Of a stretch of DNA of 64,000 bases, positions 47,242 through 58,827 are shown one piece after another. A program made the translations under genes and the position numbers. The stretch lies in assembly GCA_001574975.1 (NCBI GenBank), contig KQ965820.1, forward strand, positions 1 to 64,000, read 5' to 3'. The notes beneath the pieces were generated by a model, which worked only from the letters and a program-made list of their open reading frames with translations, was not told the origin of the DNA and did not search any database. This DNA is from Gonapodya prolifera JEL478 (Eukaryota > Monoblepharomycota > Monoblepharidomycetes > Monoblepharidales > Gonapodyaceae). Each line of letters opens with the position of its first letter. Position 1 is the stretch's first letter.

Positions 47242-49409
47242 CTATTTCACAGTTGTGATCGTCTTTGATCCATCACCGGATGGAACTGACGACGTAGTGC
47301 GTTGTGCAAGTGCCTTGTTTCCTGAAAAGCCCGACGTTGGGAAAGAGTCCAACGTTTTAATAGTTCTAAATGAGCGGTTATGGTGTCCTACAGAAAGACC
47401 CCCACTTACGCTTCAATGCTTCCGCAAACACTTTGATCATCTCCAAGAAATTGTCCTGCGTCTTGTGCACTTCCCTCACAACCGACATCCTGGTGGCGGC
47501 CTGGCCATCGCGCACATCGGAGAAGTCAAACTTGGTCGCCTTCTTCATCATGACCAGAATCTCTTGGAGGGGCTTCGTGATGAAGAGCCACGAGAAGAGG
47601 AGGGATGCGATGGCAAGGAAAATGACGACACCGACAGCTGCCTCAGTGAAGGTCATTAATTGAGCGTCAAAAGGCTTCGCGGATTCTCGTGACGGACCAG
47701 CAACTCACCTGAAAGAATAACAATGAGAGTTGATCGACGACCATCAGCTTCCAAAGTGGCCTTGAGCTGAAGTGTATCTCCAACGTAGTCCGTAATTGGT
47801 CTATGGGGCAATTTCCAATCAGGCGATCAGATCCCAGGTTCTACGTCAGTCACAAAGTTCACGTATACCCACGCTCCAGCAACAAGAACGAATTGGTATC
47901 CATAGAGCTTCAACGTGGTCNCGCGAAAAACGTTGCCGTCGACGTTCCACGTTGTGTCTGGGATATTCCCAGCGAGACTTCTNTTGGCAAACTCATATAT
48001 CGTTCTCGAAGAAACGTTCAGCAAGGGATATCTTGCGCGATCGAACTCGAAAATGGTTTTGAGAGACGCCATGCCAGTTGAGGGGTCGATTTTCTTCAAA
48101 GTCAGCGTTGGTTGCATGGTGATGGGATTGGGGCATTGATCGGGGTCGCATAAGATAGAAAAACGGAAGAGTGAAAATACTAACCTCGCCTTGCGCCGTG
48201 TAATTCCCTTGGAATCCTGAGATGGCGAGCACCTCTGCCTTTGTTGACAGAATATAAAACACTGAGTTCTGAGTGGCTGATTTCTTTACAGAGTCAAGGT
48301 AGTTGCTGATGAACTCGATGGTAATGATAAGGGCAACGGTCCCAATTGGTTTGCCGGTTCCGTCATAAATGCCCACGTTAAGCTTCTGGACAATGGATGG
48401 GGAAACGATCTCCGGGTCAGCAAGGATCACTTGACCTCGCGGCAATCTGGCAAACTGAAGCGGTGTGACAAGCAGAGCAGGATAAGTGACGTTGGCTGTC
48501 ACTTGGAGGATATTGAGTGACATGGGGTCCAATCCAGCGACTATCAGGTTGCCCTTCGTTGACGAAACACCCATGCATGACCGTGCACATGTCAAATTGG
48601 TTGTCCAAAAGGTGAAGATTCGCTTGTATCCCCCAGAAAGGAATCCCCCATCACCGGTTCCAAGGGCAACACTGTTGGGGGGTTCAATTTGAGTAACTAC
48701 CATCATTGCGGAGTCGAAAAGGTTATAATTTGTGAGTGTGGTGTTGATCAGCGGTACCAAGTTGCTGGAGGCCCAGGAGCTGTGTGAGAAAAAAAGTAAA
48801 ATTTGCGGATGCAGGCAACTCACTCAAAATCGGAGATGGACAGAAGTCCGCGCTCCGCTGTCAGACCCACAGCCAGGGCAGCTGAGAACATCTGTGCTAG
48901 GATTCCACATCAAAATGTCCATAGTCAGGTTAACACAAAGGCATGCAAATCGTTCCTGGCCTGCCCAACCCACATTTCCAAAGTACGACACCATCCGTTC
49001 TGAAATATACTTGCTAGCGTCCTCCTGTCTGGCGAGTGCAAGCACGATAATGTTTTGAGTCGCTTCAAAATCAAGCATAATAGGTGAAGTAGGTGTTACG
49101 AATCCGTAAGTGGGGGGGAATTTCAGCAATCTTGACTCTTTTATTGGGATCATATCATTACCAAAATTACCTTGATCAGATGACTTCGAAATACTGTTGT
49201 TATTTGTTGAAATGCCCATGGCGACAGTGATAAGCGCAACAGCGACTGCGCAAGAATAGGAGAGGAATGAGGATCATTCAGATGTCAGATGTTTATCCTG
49301 GGGATCAACCCGCTGGAGAAGAGTACTTTGTAAGAACGAGCAAAATGATGACGACCCGGAGGCTCAAACCCCCGAATCCCTTTGATGGCGCTTTGCCGGC
49401 CTCAGTCAT
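47242..49409 (-). CDS. Cache-type membrane sensor without output domain
   Basis: From ATG 49409 (MTEAGKAPSKGFGGL) the protein has an N-terminal transmembrane helix and an extracellular part over exons ~48974-49255, 48824-48891, 48185-48779 and 47873-48093. A second helix and HAMP-like region lie in 47709-47800 and 47410-47637 (GVVIFLAIASLLFSWLF, ITKPLQEILVMMKKATKFDF, DNFLEMIKVFAEALK). Extracellular landmarks are QKLNVGIYDGTGKPIGTV and NSVFYILSTKAEVLAISGF, the PAS-like Cache fold that binds small ligands outside the cell. The architecture matches the sensor half of chytrid Cache-cyclases or histidine kinases, but only a short tail follows. It ends either at 47378 by read-through, or at 47242 if a 22-base GTAAGT..CTGTAG segment (47388-47409) is removed. 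The first junction (49250-49330) does not close cleanly, and two Ns fall in 47873-48093. Confidence 0.7.
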
Positions 49410-50091
49410 GACAACAAGAATTCTCAGTCGGTGTTGCGACGGTGGAAGTTGATGAGTTGATGTCTCCCGATCATCTGTAACCCTTAGGCAGCGCAGAACA
49501 GCTTTGGTGATGCCACAGCTGGAAAGGAGGGCTCCGGATCATCACTGCACGCAATGCGGCTTTCAGCCAGCTTGCGTCGAAACAGAAGATTGGGCGTACA
49601 ATCGCTGGCTGAGGACGGGAGATCACATCCGTTCCTTCTGACACTGTTCTTGGGAGCACGAATGGCGCGCCTACCAGTCCTCCTCGTGCACTCTTCGCAA
49701 ATTAAAATGCTAGAATGGGTATCGGAAGGTTTGGGAAGTGTATAAACGACGGCAGTTTATCCAAATTTGAATAAATGTCTAAGTCAGGCCTGGGCCGACG
49801 AAATCCTTATAACTGCAAGATGCTCAAGGACTCAACTTCCACACAAAGCGTGTCCGCTGAAATGCATCCATTATATGATATAATTTGGCCCACTTCTCGA
49901 TACATAGTATGTATATTGACTTTACAAAAGAATGCCTTCATGTATATGTAGGTATTACAGGTCAGGCAATCAAACTCCAGCGCTCTTGTTCAAGCGATAG
50001 TATATCAAAATTAAGAATAACGACGGCTTTCTACAACCAGTAAGGATAAATTATGTAAGATAAAGAGGTAAATATAACGGGCTTTAGCCAT
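49410..50091. other. Intergenic stretch, no supported gene
   Basis: About 680 AT-richer bases between the Cache-sensor start and the OPT 3' end. It holds short open frames only. No repeat or RNA gene seen. Confidence 0.45.
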
Positions 50092-52770
50092 TCAAGGACA
50101 ATGATCCAGATTTCCATCGACGTAATTGCCCCACCACGTTGGGAACGGAATCGCCGGACCTGCCGCACCCAGAACCGCAAACGAAAGTATAAACAGTACC
50201 GTAAGACTGGCTCCGTCCAGTGCGCCAGTGACCAAGTACATGTAGTCCTTGAAAATCTTTGGCCGATAGTTTCGCAGGTAGAACTGCGTGAAAAATCCGG
50301 AAATGACGGTGCTGAAGATGATGCAGGTCTGGGACTGGTTGTACGGGAAGTAACCGGAGTATTGAATGAACTGGGGCAAATTAATTTCGTCCATTGAGAA
50401 GCTTCCAATTTTCGGGACAAACTGCGGAGATGGACGAACGAGAGAGCTTTAGTTGTGCGCGCTGAAAGGCTGTCGCATCTGCATGTCTTACATGAGTGAT
50501 AATGCGATGTATCGCAACAAGTCCTGCACCAATCGCCAGCCCAAGAGGAACCATTTCATACATGGTTCCGGCTTTGTAGAGATATTGCGCCAAAGCCCAA
50601 GAAGCTGCATTGGTGTTGTATGACTGAAGCGTCGCTCCACTCCAGGATGAGTCTCCATCGCTGTTGACGAGGAGATCGCGGTTGCTGTTGACGATCGATA
50701 TCATTACGACGTAGTTGATGAAGCCTCCCAAGACTGTTCCGTAGACCTGAGTGAGGAACATGGAGCGCGGAGGAATTTTCACTGAAATAATACGCCCGAT
50801 CAGATTGAAATTTGGGATCTCGAGAAAATAAAGTACCCACGGTATTCTCCAAGTTTGAGATCGTTGCACAGGTTTACTGTGTTCGCGATGACATTGTGCG
50901 ACCAAGCGGCAAAGTACATGTTTCCGACGGGACGTCCTGGCAGGAGGAGACCGGCAATCATTTTCGACAGGTTGTTGGTGGCAATACCATTGCCGAAACG
51001 CGAATACAGTAAGGTACTCTGGTGAAAGAGCGACGGGTTATTTGCTGGTAGCCGAACGACGAAAGCTATGAAGACGCATTCTCACCAAAGGAGCTATTAT
51101 AATACCAAGAATCAGAGATACGATGTACGCCCACGCAGGAAGTGTGATGTTTTCTCGAAGGACAACAACAAGACCGAGAACAAAGCTGATAACAAGGGTG
51201 GCGATGTACCACGAGTTTGGTGTCTCCTTGTAGTGCTTTGCCATGTGCTCGTGGTGGCGATCGGCACTCCCGTCTGACGCGCTCCTATATGCGCGGACAA
51301 TGTCACCACCCCAGAAGAGCAAGCAGTGTGCGATCAATGCTCCGATCTAGCGTGTACAACGAAAGCTACGTTAGGAGAACTGCTGGCCGCGAAAGAGCAA
51401 AGCGGACACATACCGCCGCATTTGCCATAAACATCGCATACGCAAAACTGCCGGTCAGGTGCGGGATACCATTCTGAGCGAGCGCAGCTTCATCAAGAAC
51501 CCCGCCGACAAAAATGTCGGCCACAGGATAAGGCGAGCCATCGGCAGTTCGCAGGCGAGTGGACATGAACGGTTGTGAAAGCGCTTGCCAGCCGTTTCCA
51601 TAGTAGATTCCAAGCATAGCGATGTAACAGACTACAAACCCAATTGCCTGGTGCCATTGGAGCTTGAGGGGAAGGGAAGTTTGGTAAGATGTGATCTATC
51701 AAAGCGAAATGGAGTCAGGAATGGGAACGGGATGTCATGTACGTCATTTCACTGCGAAAGACTCACGTATTGCCAGTCGAAGGAAAACGAGAACAGACCG
51801 AGCCCTTCGTTATTTGTAGCACCGCCAAAAAGATTCCGGAGCACATCTGCCTTGCTACCGACTGCGTACATCGCAGCGAGACATGGGATTGAGACAGAGT
51901 TCAACCATGGGATGATGTACGCCGGGAACCATTGGTACATAAACATGAAGGCAAAGCTGTACCAGAACCAGCGAAGGGGCTTCGAGTTCTTCATCTGCTC
52001 CCAGTGGAGTCCCTGAAGTGTCTTGACGGTCGGAAGAGTGCCCCAATACACAGCTTCAACGTGCCAGACGGCAACCGGGCGCAAGAGACCGCAGAGTCCG
52101 TAGCCAAACAGTCCAATCGAGATCACGCCCAGCACCACTGTAGTGGCACTGAGTGGAAGGTCGTAGAACAGATTCTGAGCGGAGAACACAACAACACTTT
52201 CGACGGAGTTGGACGCTGACGAGGCTGTGATGGAGCAAATAGCGTGTTCTTTCAGGCTCCAAGGACCAGGGTTAAGAAACTTGATAATACGAATTCTCCA
52301 CGGCAGAGGACCTTCCCCTCCTTTGGCGCGCCATTGCGCCTCGTGAATGTCGCCGCGGGGTAGGAGCGTAGCCCATGCGTTGCCGAGAAAGTAGGCGATG
52401 AGCACAATGAAAGTTCCTTGAATGGTGACAGTTGTGGGTTTGAACTGGGGGATGTGTCGTCATCGTTGGTGTGATCGCTCACCTGACGAAAAGCACTCAC
52501 ATAGTAGATCATGGTCATCACGGCCTGGAAGGCGGCCAGAACAGTCGCCAGAAACATGCTCCGGAAAGTGATTGATTCGTCGAAGTCATCACGCAGCGAT
52601 AGCAGTCGGTTGGCGACATCCGCCGCCGTGATAATAGTGTCATCCTCGTCGATAAAATCACCACCCTTCTCGTCCTTCGCTCCGTTCTCGTTGTCTGCCT
52701 CGGGAGACGGGGCGTCGTTTGCGATGGTGGGATCGAGAACTTTCGCCTCTTCGGCGGTTGCGTCGACCAT
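50092..52770 (-). CDS. OPT-family oligopeptide transporter
   Basis: Seven exons: 52501-52770, 51767-52444, 51414-51695, 51086-51346, 50841-51018, 50492-50781 and 50092-50421; 762 residues, all phases closing. Family signatures: TFRSMFLATVLAAFQAVMTM, NPGPWSLKEHAICSI (the OPT 'NPGPF..KEH' motif), YGNGWQAL, FWGGDIVRAY, GLLLPGRPVGNMYFAAWSHN and LKLGEYLKIPPRSMFLTQ. It ends FPTWWGNYVDGNLDHCP. Around 14 hydrophobic segments. These plasma-membrane proton-coupled carriers import small peptides or glutathione-like compounds in fungi. It sits directly upstream, in reading direction, of the Cache sensor on the same strand. The final intron exits and short exons follow the pattern of neighbouring genes. 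Confidence 0.92.
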
Positions 52771-53972
52771 CGATCGCGGGTTTGCTCAATTCCTATGCCG
52801 GGGGGAGGGGTGCTGGTCGTAGACGGCGCGGTTTGTAGCAGTCCTTTATCGAGGAATTCTCTCGCGATCGCGAACCTTTTTCTTGGGCCTTGGCGCACTA
52901 AAATGACAGGGCGTGTGGGGCAACAGGGGTTTTTTAGGGTTCAACGGAACAGTAATGGAAGTCGCCTCTCCACATTTCCGAGAAACTCCCCGAAACTTAC
53001 CTGAAGTCATTCAAAGAGGGGATAAACGAAGAAAAAGCTGGCCAAACGAACAAGATCCACTTTTGGTGCATTCGAAAAGCGGCCCCGAAGTTGTCCTGCA
53101 AGAAGGTAGCAAGGCAGTATTATTGATCGTTGGGGAATACATAAATTTCAGGGCATGAACAGTGCCAGATAACATTTTTGGACCATTCCGCAAGTACAGA
53201 CGAGGTCTGCTGGTCAGTGACACCAATACGTGGAGGTAGTTGGCAGTTGCACTCACGCGGTCTTTTGATGAGATAAGCATCCACTCTGCGCGGCTACCTT
53301 TATCAGGCGATAGCATTCTGGTAGCGTACGCTCTTCTGTTCCATTCTTCACTGTGCTTGCGTCATCACCTCACGCCACGGGAACACGTCACCACATACCC
53401 GAACGTACCTCTAGCACTGCTCAAATGGGTCGACTGACACATATGTAGACCATCACTGGCGAAGGGGAGGTGCAGGCAGTCCGCTTCTTTGATTCTATGT
53501 CGCCGCCCGGAACACCAGCGGGCATAAGCCCTTGGAATATATACATCCAGAGAGATGTCAGAATCACTTCGATGACAGGCCAAACGTTCGGTGGGACCCC
53601 ATGTCGACCCCATCAAGAAGCGCATTCGTCCAATACCGCAAAAATGAACGACTGCCATCGAATCACTTTGACGGTTCGCATGAGTTCCAGGTTGACAATC
53701 AGGGCAGCAAGGGCATAATACGTCAAAGAGCTTAGTCTCAGGGTCCCGCTTCCGTAAAGACGTGAAATCGACATGACTTCTCGAGTGCTGTGGTCACCCA
53801 ACTTCACGCCGGTTTGGACTTTCCAGTCAAATGCAGTGGTGCGGGACTTCATGGTTCATGTCAGATAATACATGCAGGATGCTTGGCTAAACTCTTAGGA
53901 TTTCACGCCTTAGGCTCCACCCGGTGAATGCTCGGGGCGCCACCCATTTTACCCTGTACCAGACGTCGATTG
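52771..53972. other. Intergenic stretch, no supported gene
   Basis: About 1.2 kb between the OPT start and the ABM gene's 3' end. Open frames of 60-100 codons on both strands carry no family features. It should contain the OPT promoter. Confidence 0.5.
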
Positions 53973-54570
53973 TTACTTAAGAACTGGCCTATCCGGCATT
54001 CCAAGCGGTAGAGCCCTCACCTTCAACTTCTTGTTCATTTCCTGCAAGAGTTGCGAGTGTCAAGACGCGCAGTCAAGATGCCGAACCCTCTTGAACTTCA
54101 TCAAGTAATGCCACTCACGATAAAGTGCGGTGCAGCTCGGTGCGCCTCCACCGCGGCCTCGTCCTTCCATTGCTCCACAAAGATGAATACCGTGGGGTCG
54201 CTGACCAAGACACAGAGCGGACCGTTAACACGAACCGCAACGTCAGGGCGTCATCCACCAGAACACACCTCTTGTCCTGGAGCAAGGTGTACTCGATGCA
54301 GCCAGGCTCGTTCAGTTTCACTGCCTTGGCCCCCTCGGCAAGGACTTTCCCAACTTCCTCTGCTTGCTCCTTCTTGGCCTTCAGGACAGCGACTTCAAGG
54401 CCGAAAATGGGTCGGAACGATGGTTGGGAGTTGTGATGGGGGATGGAAGGAGGGAATTAGTGAAGGTCGGAATCGGATCGTTTAACTGGGTTCCGTCCGC
54501 GAGCCGAAAGAGAACTCCGTGGAGGGGATGCCCGTGCGTGATTCCTAAGCTTACCAGTGCGGATGACCAT
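53973..54570 (-). CDS. Antibiotic-biosynthesis-monooxygenase (ABM) domain protein
   Basis: Four exons, 54555-54570, 54269-54392, 54119-54200 and 53973-54041, give 96 residues with all phases closing, the normal length of a stand-alone ABM protein. The dimeric ferredoxin-like barrel is recognised by VAVLKAKKEQAEEVGKVL, the NEPGCIEYTLLQD strand and the SDPTVFIFVEQWKDEAAVEA-HRAAPHF block (G-C-x-x-Y ... W ... H...PH). Such proteins are cofactor-free monooxygenases or related stress enzymes of quinone metabolism; substrate unknown. The first exon codes for only five residues (MVIRT). It starts about 335 bases from the divergent dioxygenase-like gene. Confidence 0.85.
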
Positions 54571-54904
54571 GTTTGATTCTGTGAATGTGAAGGGTGGGGA
54601 TTGGGAATCGTCTCGGCAAAAATTTCTCCGTGAGTTGCGTCGGGGCGAAGGGCAGAATTCTCCCAACGTTGGGTGGTTCCTTCGTTCTTTATTGGATCCC
54701 AGTCTCACTAAAAATTCAATGAGCATAGTACGTAAGCTTCTTCTTGCTCAGAGAAATGGAGAGAAATGTATTCAAAGTTTTAAGGTTGCTGTGCCTCGTT
54801 GTCGCCCAACCAGGGGACGCAATACACTTCCGAAATTCGATGCTCCGACGGGAGACGAACATCCCGGCTTTAAAAGACCGCACACCCGCCTTTCTACGTG
54901 AGCA

Positions 54905-56097
54905 ATGGTGGTGAAACTCAGTCCAGAGGACAAGGTAGGACTTGTTTGAAATGCACCCCTTGGGTGACAACTCATTGACCTCTCACTCCCACTTATTCAG
55001 GCTGCGTACGACCGTGATGGTGTTGTATGTCTCCGTGGCGTCATCTCTCCCGAGTGGATCGAGAAACTGCGCTTGATGGTGGACCGTGCGGTCGAGACGA
55101 GCAACGATGTCGGACCCGAAAGGGGGAGGGAGTACACGGCCAAGGACAAACCAAGAAGATTCTACGGTTCGTTACTACTCGTGCTTCCTCTTTTACGTAA
55201 CCCGATGCTGCAGGGGAGATCGATGTCTGGCGCCGCGAGAGCGACGTTGGAAAGCAAGCGATGGACTTCATTCGCAACGGACCTTGCGCCGAAATCACCG
55301 GCAGGATAATGGACGCGAAACAGTGCCGATTCCTGTACGACCAATTGTTCATGCGGGAGCCTGGGACGGAGAGCAGAACACGTGAGTCTCCAACATTCGG
55401 CACCTTTATTATGACGGTTCACGCACTCATGTAAACTACATGGTACACTTCAAATAGCGTGGCACCAAGACCAACCGTACTGGAGTATCAGCGGGTGGCA
55501 GGTGTGCTCCGTTTGGATTCCCCTGTAACCCATCAATAAAGAAACTGGAAGTCGTGAGTATCCCCAAACTTTCCGACACCGACACCCCTCACGAAGTTGG
55601 CGCAGTCGAGTACATAGGAGGATCGCACTGCTGGTCGCTTACTCTCCGCAAAAGTTCGGAACTGGAGAACGATACGCCGGAAACTCTCTTCCCACCTTGC
55701 CCGATATTGAAGCTCAGCGGTCCAAGGGGGAACTCGACATCCTCAAGTTCGGAATGGAAGTCGGCGATGCTCTTGGTAAGTCGGGTGTCGACCATTTGCA
55801 CACATCGCTATAACGCCCTCGTTTCGTCTTCCTCCACCAGTATTCCAAGCAATGATCGTTCACGGCTCACCCGGCAACCAGCACGCCACTGCGCGTCGGC
55901 GCGCCTGGGCGACTCGTTGAGTAGGGGACGATATTCGCTGGATCATTGACCAGGAGCGAGAGTGCGGATTTCCCATCGGGTATGACCCTGGGCTGAAGCA
56001 CGGAGACAAGTTGGTGCATGAGTATTACTTCCCTGTTTGCTGGGCGACTGATGAGGGGGAAGGTAGTGCTGAAGAGGCGGCGAAAGCGGCGGTTTAG
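54905..56097 (+). pseudogene. Phytanoyl-CoA dioxygenase (PhyH)-like gene, disrupted
   Basis: The exon chain begins 54905-54934 and 55001 onward and reads MVVKLSPEDK, AAYDRDGVVCLRGVISPEW, EIDVWRRESDVGKQAMDFI, PWHQDQPYWSISGWQVCSVW (the HxD iron ligands), EYIGGSHCW, GERYAGNSLPTLPDIEAQRS, VFQAMIVHGSPGNQH (distal His), then VGDDIRWI and EYYFPVCW. This is a full-length Fe(II)/2-oxoglutarate dioxygenase of the PhyH family. Three lesions interrupt it: TAA after VWIPL (about 55527), a one-base frame change just after SHCWSLT (about 55642), and TGA where a Trp is expected after RRRAWATR (about 55917). All splice phases otherwise close, so decay is recent, or the assembly is at fault. A degraded piece of a second copy lies at 58.4 kb. 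Confidence 0.75.
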
Positions 56098-56376
56098 GTT
56101 ATCGTAGCGTCGTAAATGTTTGTGCGCGAAAGACTTGTCAGCATTGGAACCATATCTTCGACATGTGCTACGACGAATGTACAAAATGATCGTGATGATC
56201 CGCTACGAATGTACGAAAGCACATCGACTCGATATCCCTGGAAGGCAAACTTTGCAAGTGTTTGTTGTGTTTTGCGACATGGAAGCAACATTGTGAAGAC
56301 ATATTGCTGGATAGAGATAATGGCGTACATATTTTTCCTCTGTACTATTTTGATAATATCTAATTCACCTCTTCAA

Positions 56377-58004
56377 CTAGCACTTCAAGGCTTGCCCATA
56401 GTCACTCGCAACTTTCCCGTTCCCATTTATCGCGTCTTTGCACGCGTCGATCTCCAACGTCGCAGAAGTCACACTTCCTCCATGGAAAAACCCTCCCGTT
56501 GCAATATATATGTCTCCACTGTCCTGGTGACAGTCCCATGCATCAACTTCACCATACTCCGCATGATTGCGCACTCCATTGTACATGTCGTCGCAAGACT
56601 TGTTTGGCGTGCGGTTTAAGCAGAAGCGGAACTGTGCTTTGACGAAATAGGTATCGTGCAAGGGTGCGGCAACAAGGCTCAGTGTCTTGTATGCACACGT
56701 CACTACATTTTTGGCTGGAGGTGGTGAAGGTGGGGGTGAGTGAGGAGGGGGAGGGGGAGGAGACGATGGCGGTGGCGGAGGGGGAGCTGAGGCTTGGCAG
56801 TTTGCAGCGTTTGGTCTGATGGAAGTAAGAAAATGAGTAAACGGGTGATCCGGAAATGGGAAAAATCGACATTTATTATCCAGCAGGCAAAATTTCCGTG
56901 AGAATGCCAATGCAACGCACCTGCATGTGTACTTTGTTCCATCGCCTTGTGCGATGCAGCATACCGCGTTTGAGCTGGCGCATTTGGTGGAACCAGGGTA
57001 GCACGTCTGCCAGTCAGCAATTCCAGTGGAAGGTGGAGGCGGAGGTGGACTGGATGATTGGCAGTTTGCCCCATTTGGCCTGTCGGGTTTGGATTCCAAG
57101 AGAGAAGGACGCGTCAATTGTCATCTTTCTGAGCACATAAATCTTTACAGCAGACCGCCATCACCCACCTGCACGTGTACTTTGATCCATCCCCGCTTGC
57201 GATACAGCACACCGCTGCCGAGTTTGCGCAATAGGTGGAGCCGGGGTAGCAGGTCTGCCAATCCGCAATTCCACCTGACGGTGGTGGCGGACCGGATGAT
57301 TGGCAATTTGCGCCATTTGGTCTGGATTCAGAGTCAAGCGAGCAGTAAGAGCACGTCATTTTCTGGGCGCTGCAGAAGTTACAGCAGACCGCCATCACCC
57401 ACCTGCACGTGTATTTGCTTCCGTCACCGCTTGCGATGCAGCACACCGCCGCCGAGTTTGTGCAATAGGTGGACCCTGGGTAGCATGTCTGCCAATCAGC
57501 AATTCCACCTGATGGTGGAGGTGGAGGTGGAGGTGGTGAAGACGTCTGACAGTTAGCGCCATAGGGCCTATCAATTTGAAATGAAAACGAGCATGTTGAG
57601 AAACACTTCTAATGCGCTCGGATGGCGAGATGATGCACCTGCACGTGTATTTGGATCCATCGCCGCTCGCAATACAGCACACTGAGGCAGAGTTTGTGCA
57701 GATGAGCTTCCTGGGTAGCATGTTTGCCAGTCCGAAATCGCGCTTCCGCTACAACCTGTGGAGGGTCGATATGTAAAGCAACGCGCAAGGAAGTGTATGA
57801 CGGATGAGACTCACCACTGCTGTTAGGTCTGCAGGTGTGCTTTGTGCCGTCCCCCGATGCAACGCAACACACTGCGATCGAGTTGGAGCATGGTGTGGAT
57901 CCGGGATAGCAAGTTTGCCAGTCTGCGATTCCGGCTGCGGCCGGAGTGATCGAGCCACTGAATACGAGTACTGCGGAGAGTGCTAGAACGGAAAGTGGCT
58001 TCAT
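56377..58004 (-). CDS. Secreted protein with five exon-encoded cysteine modules
   Basis: Exons: 57815-58004, 57639-57755, 57403-57567, 57169-57321, 56921-57079 and 56377-56815. The first encodes a signal peptide (MKPLSVLALSAVLVFSGSIT) and module 1. Each of the first five exons encodes one module, GIADWQTCYPGST, x-C-x-N-S, AVCCIASGDG, x-KYTCR, usually preceded by PNGANCQSS and a poly-proline linker; six cysteines per linker-plus-module unit. Modules 3-5 sit on symmetric exons (165, 153, 159 bases, same phase at both ends). Module 2 has a one-base deletion in CYPGS..ICTNS, which breaks the frame unless it is an assembly error. The last exon holds a long proline stretch and a separate C-terminal domain of about 105 residues (CAYKTLSLVAAPLHDTYFVK ... 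SDYGQALKC). I recognise no known family; a wall- or carbohydrate-binding role is plausible but inferred. Confidence 0.72.
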
Positions 58005-58433
58005 TGCTGGCAACTTTACGGAAGACCTCTTGGTTTTGTTCGAACGCACCCTTGGATCCACACCGTTTCGAACGGTTTGGAGGAACGGTTCACTCTTGGC
58101 AGATCGGGTTACGGAAATAATTGGAGAATGTTCCTCAGAACCCTTCAAGGCGTGAAAGAGTTTACGTGCGTATGAATTTCAGGCAATAAATTGTATGGAA
58201 TCGTGTTCCAACGTTGAGTGTCTCGCTAGACTTATGTGCGAAACATGAAGGCAAACTTTGTTTGGTCACGTGCATTACGCGTGAAGTTGAGCGAAGTAAA
58301 TTTCCACCTCGAAATGCGGAGCAAGGCTGAATATTACACCATCGCTCATAGAAAGGTACACGTGTGGTCTTTCCAAGCCGGTATGTTTGTTGCCGTTGCC
58401 GGTCAGAAGCATCGCGCAGCTGTGGCGCGTTGA

Positions 58434-58535
58434 AGGGAGACAGCCCAACTTCTATTCTGTTGCCACCTTGATCATCGAGGATAAGCAGTCCAAGGGGGAA
58501 CTCATTCTCAAGTTTGGAATGGAAATCGGAGGTTG
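58434..58535 (+). pseudogene. Degraded fragment of a second PhyH-like copy
   Basis: The plus strand reads SKGELILKFGMEIG, matching SKGELDILKFGMEVG of the dioxygenase gene at 55.7 kb. The DNA upstream (from about 58390) also resembles that gene's preceding exon. No other dioxygenase exon is found here, so this is a truncated duplicate lying on the far side of the cysteine-module gene. Confidence 0.7.
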
Positions 58536-58827
58536 ACGGACAGTGTAGCCGGAAAGTACCGTACAATAAAGTACATAAGTATTCTTGAGGACAACCGAGA
58601 GGAACAGGGTGGCGTTGCTAGCGTTCCCAAACACGTGTCGGGACCCATTCTGACTTTTTGAGGGCTCGCGGCAGAAGCACATATGTTCGAAGGTGTTATA
58701 TAACGAAAGGCGGAGTTCCGGCTTTCCATGCACACCACTGTACTGTATTTTTGATATATCTACACATACATTCGACGGCACAGTACACTTTTAAGGCATT
58801 GGGACACTTTAAGGCATTGCAAAATTT

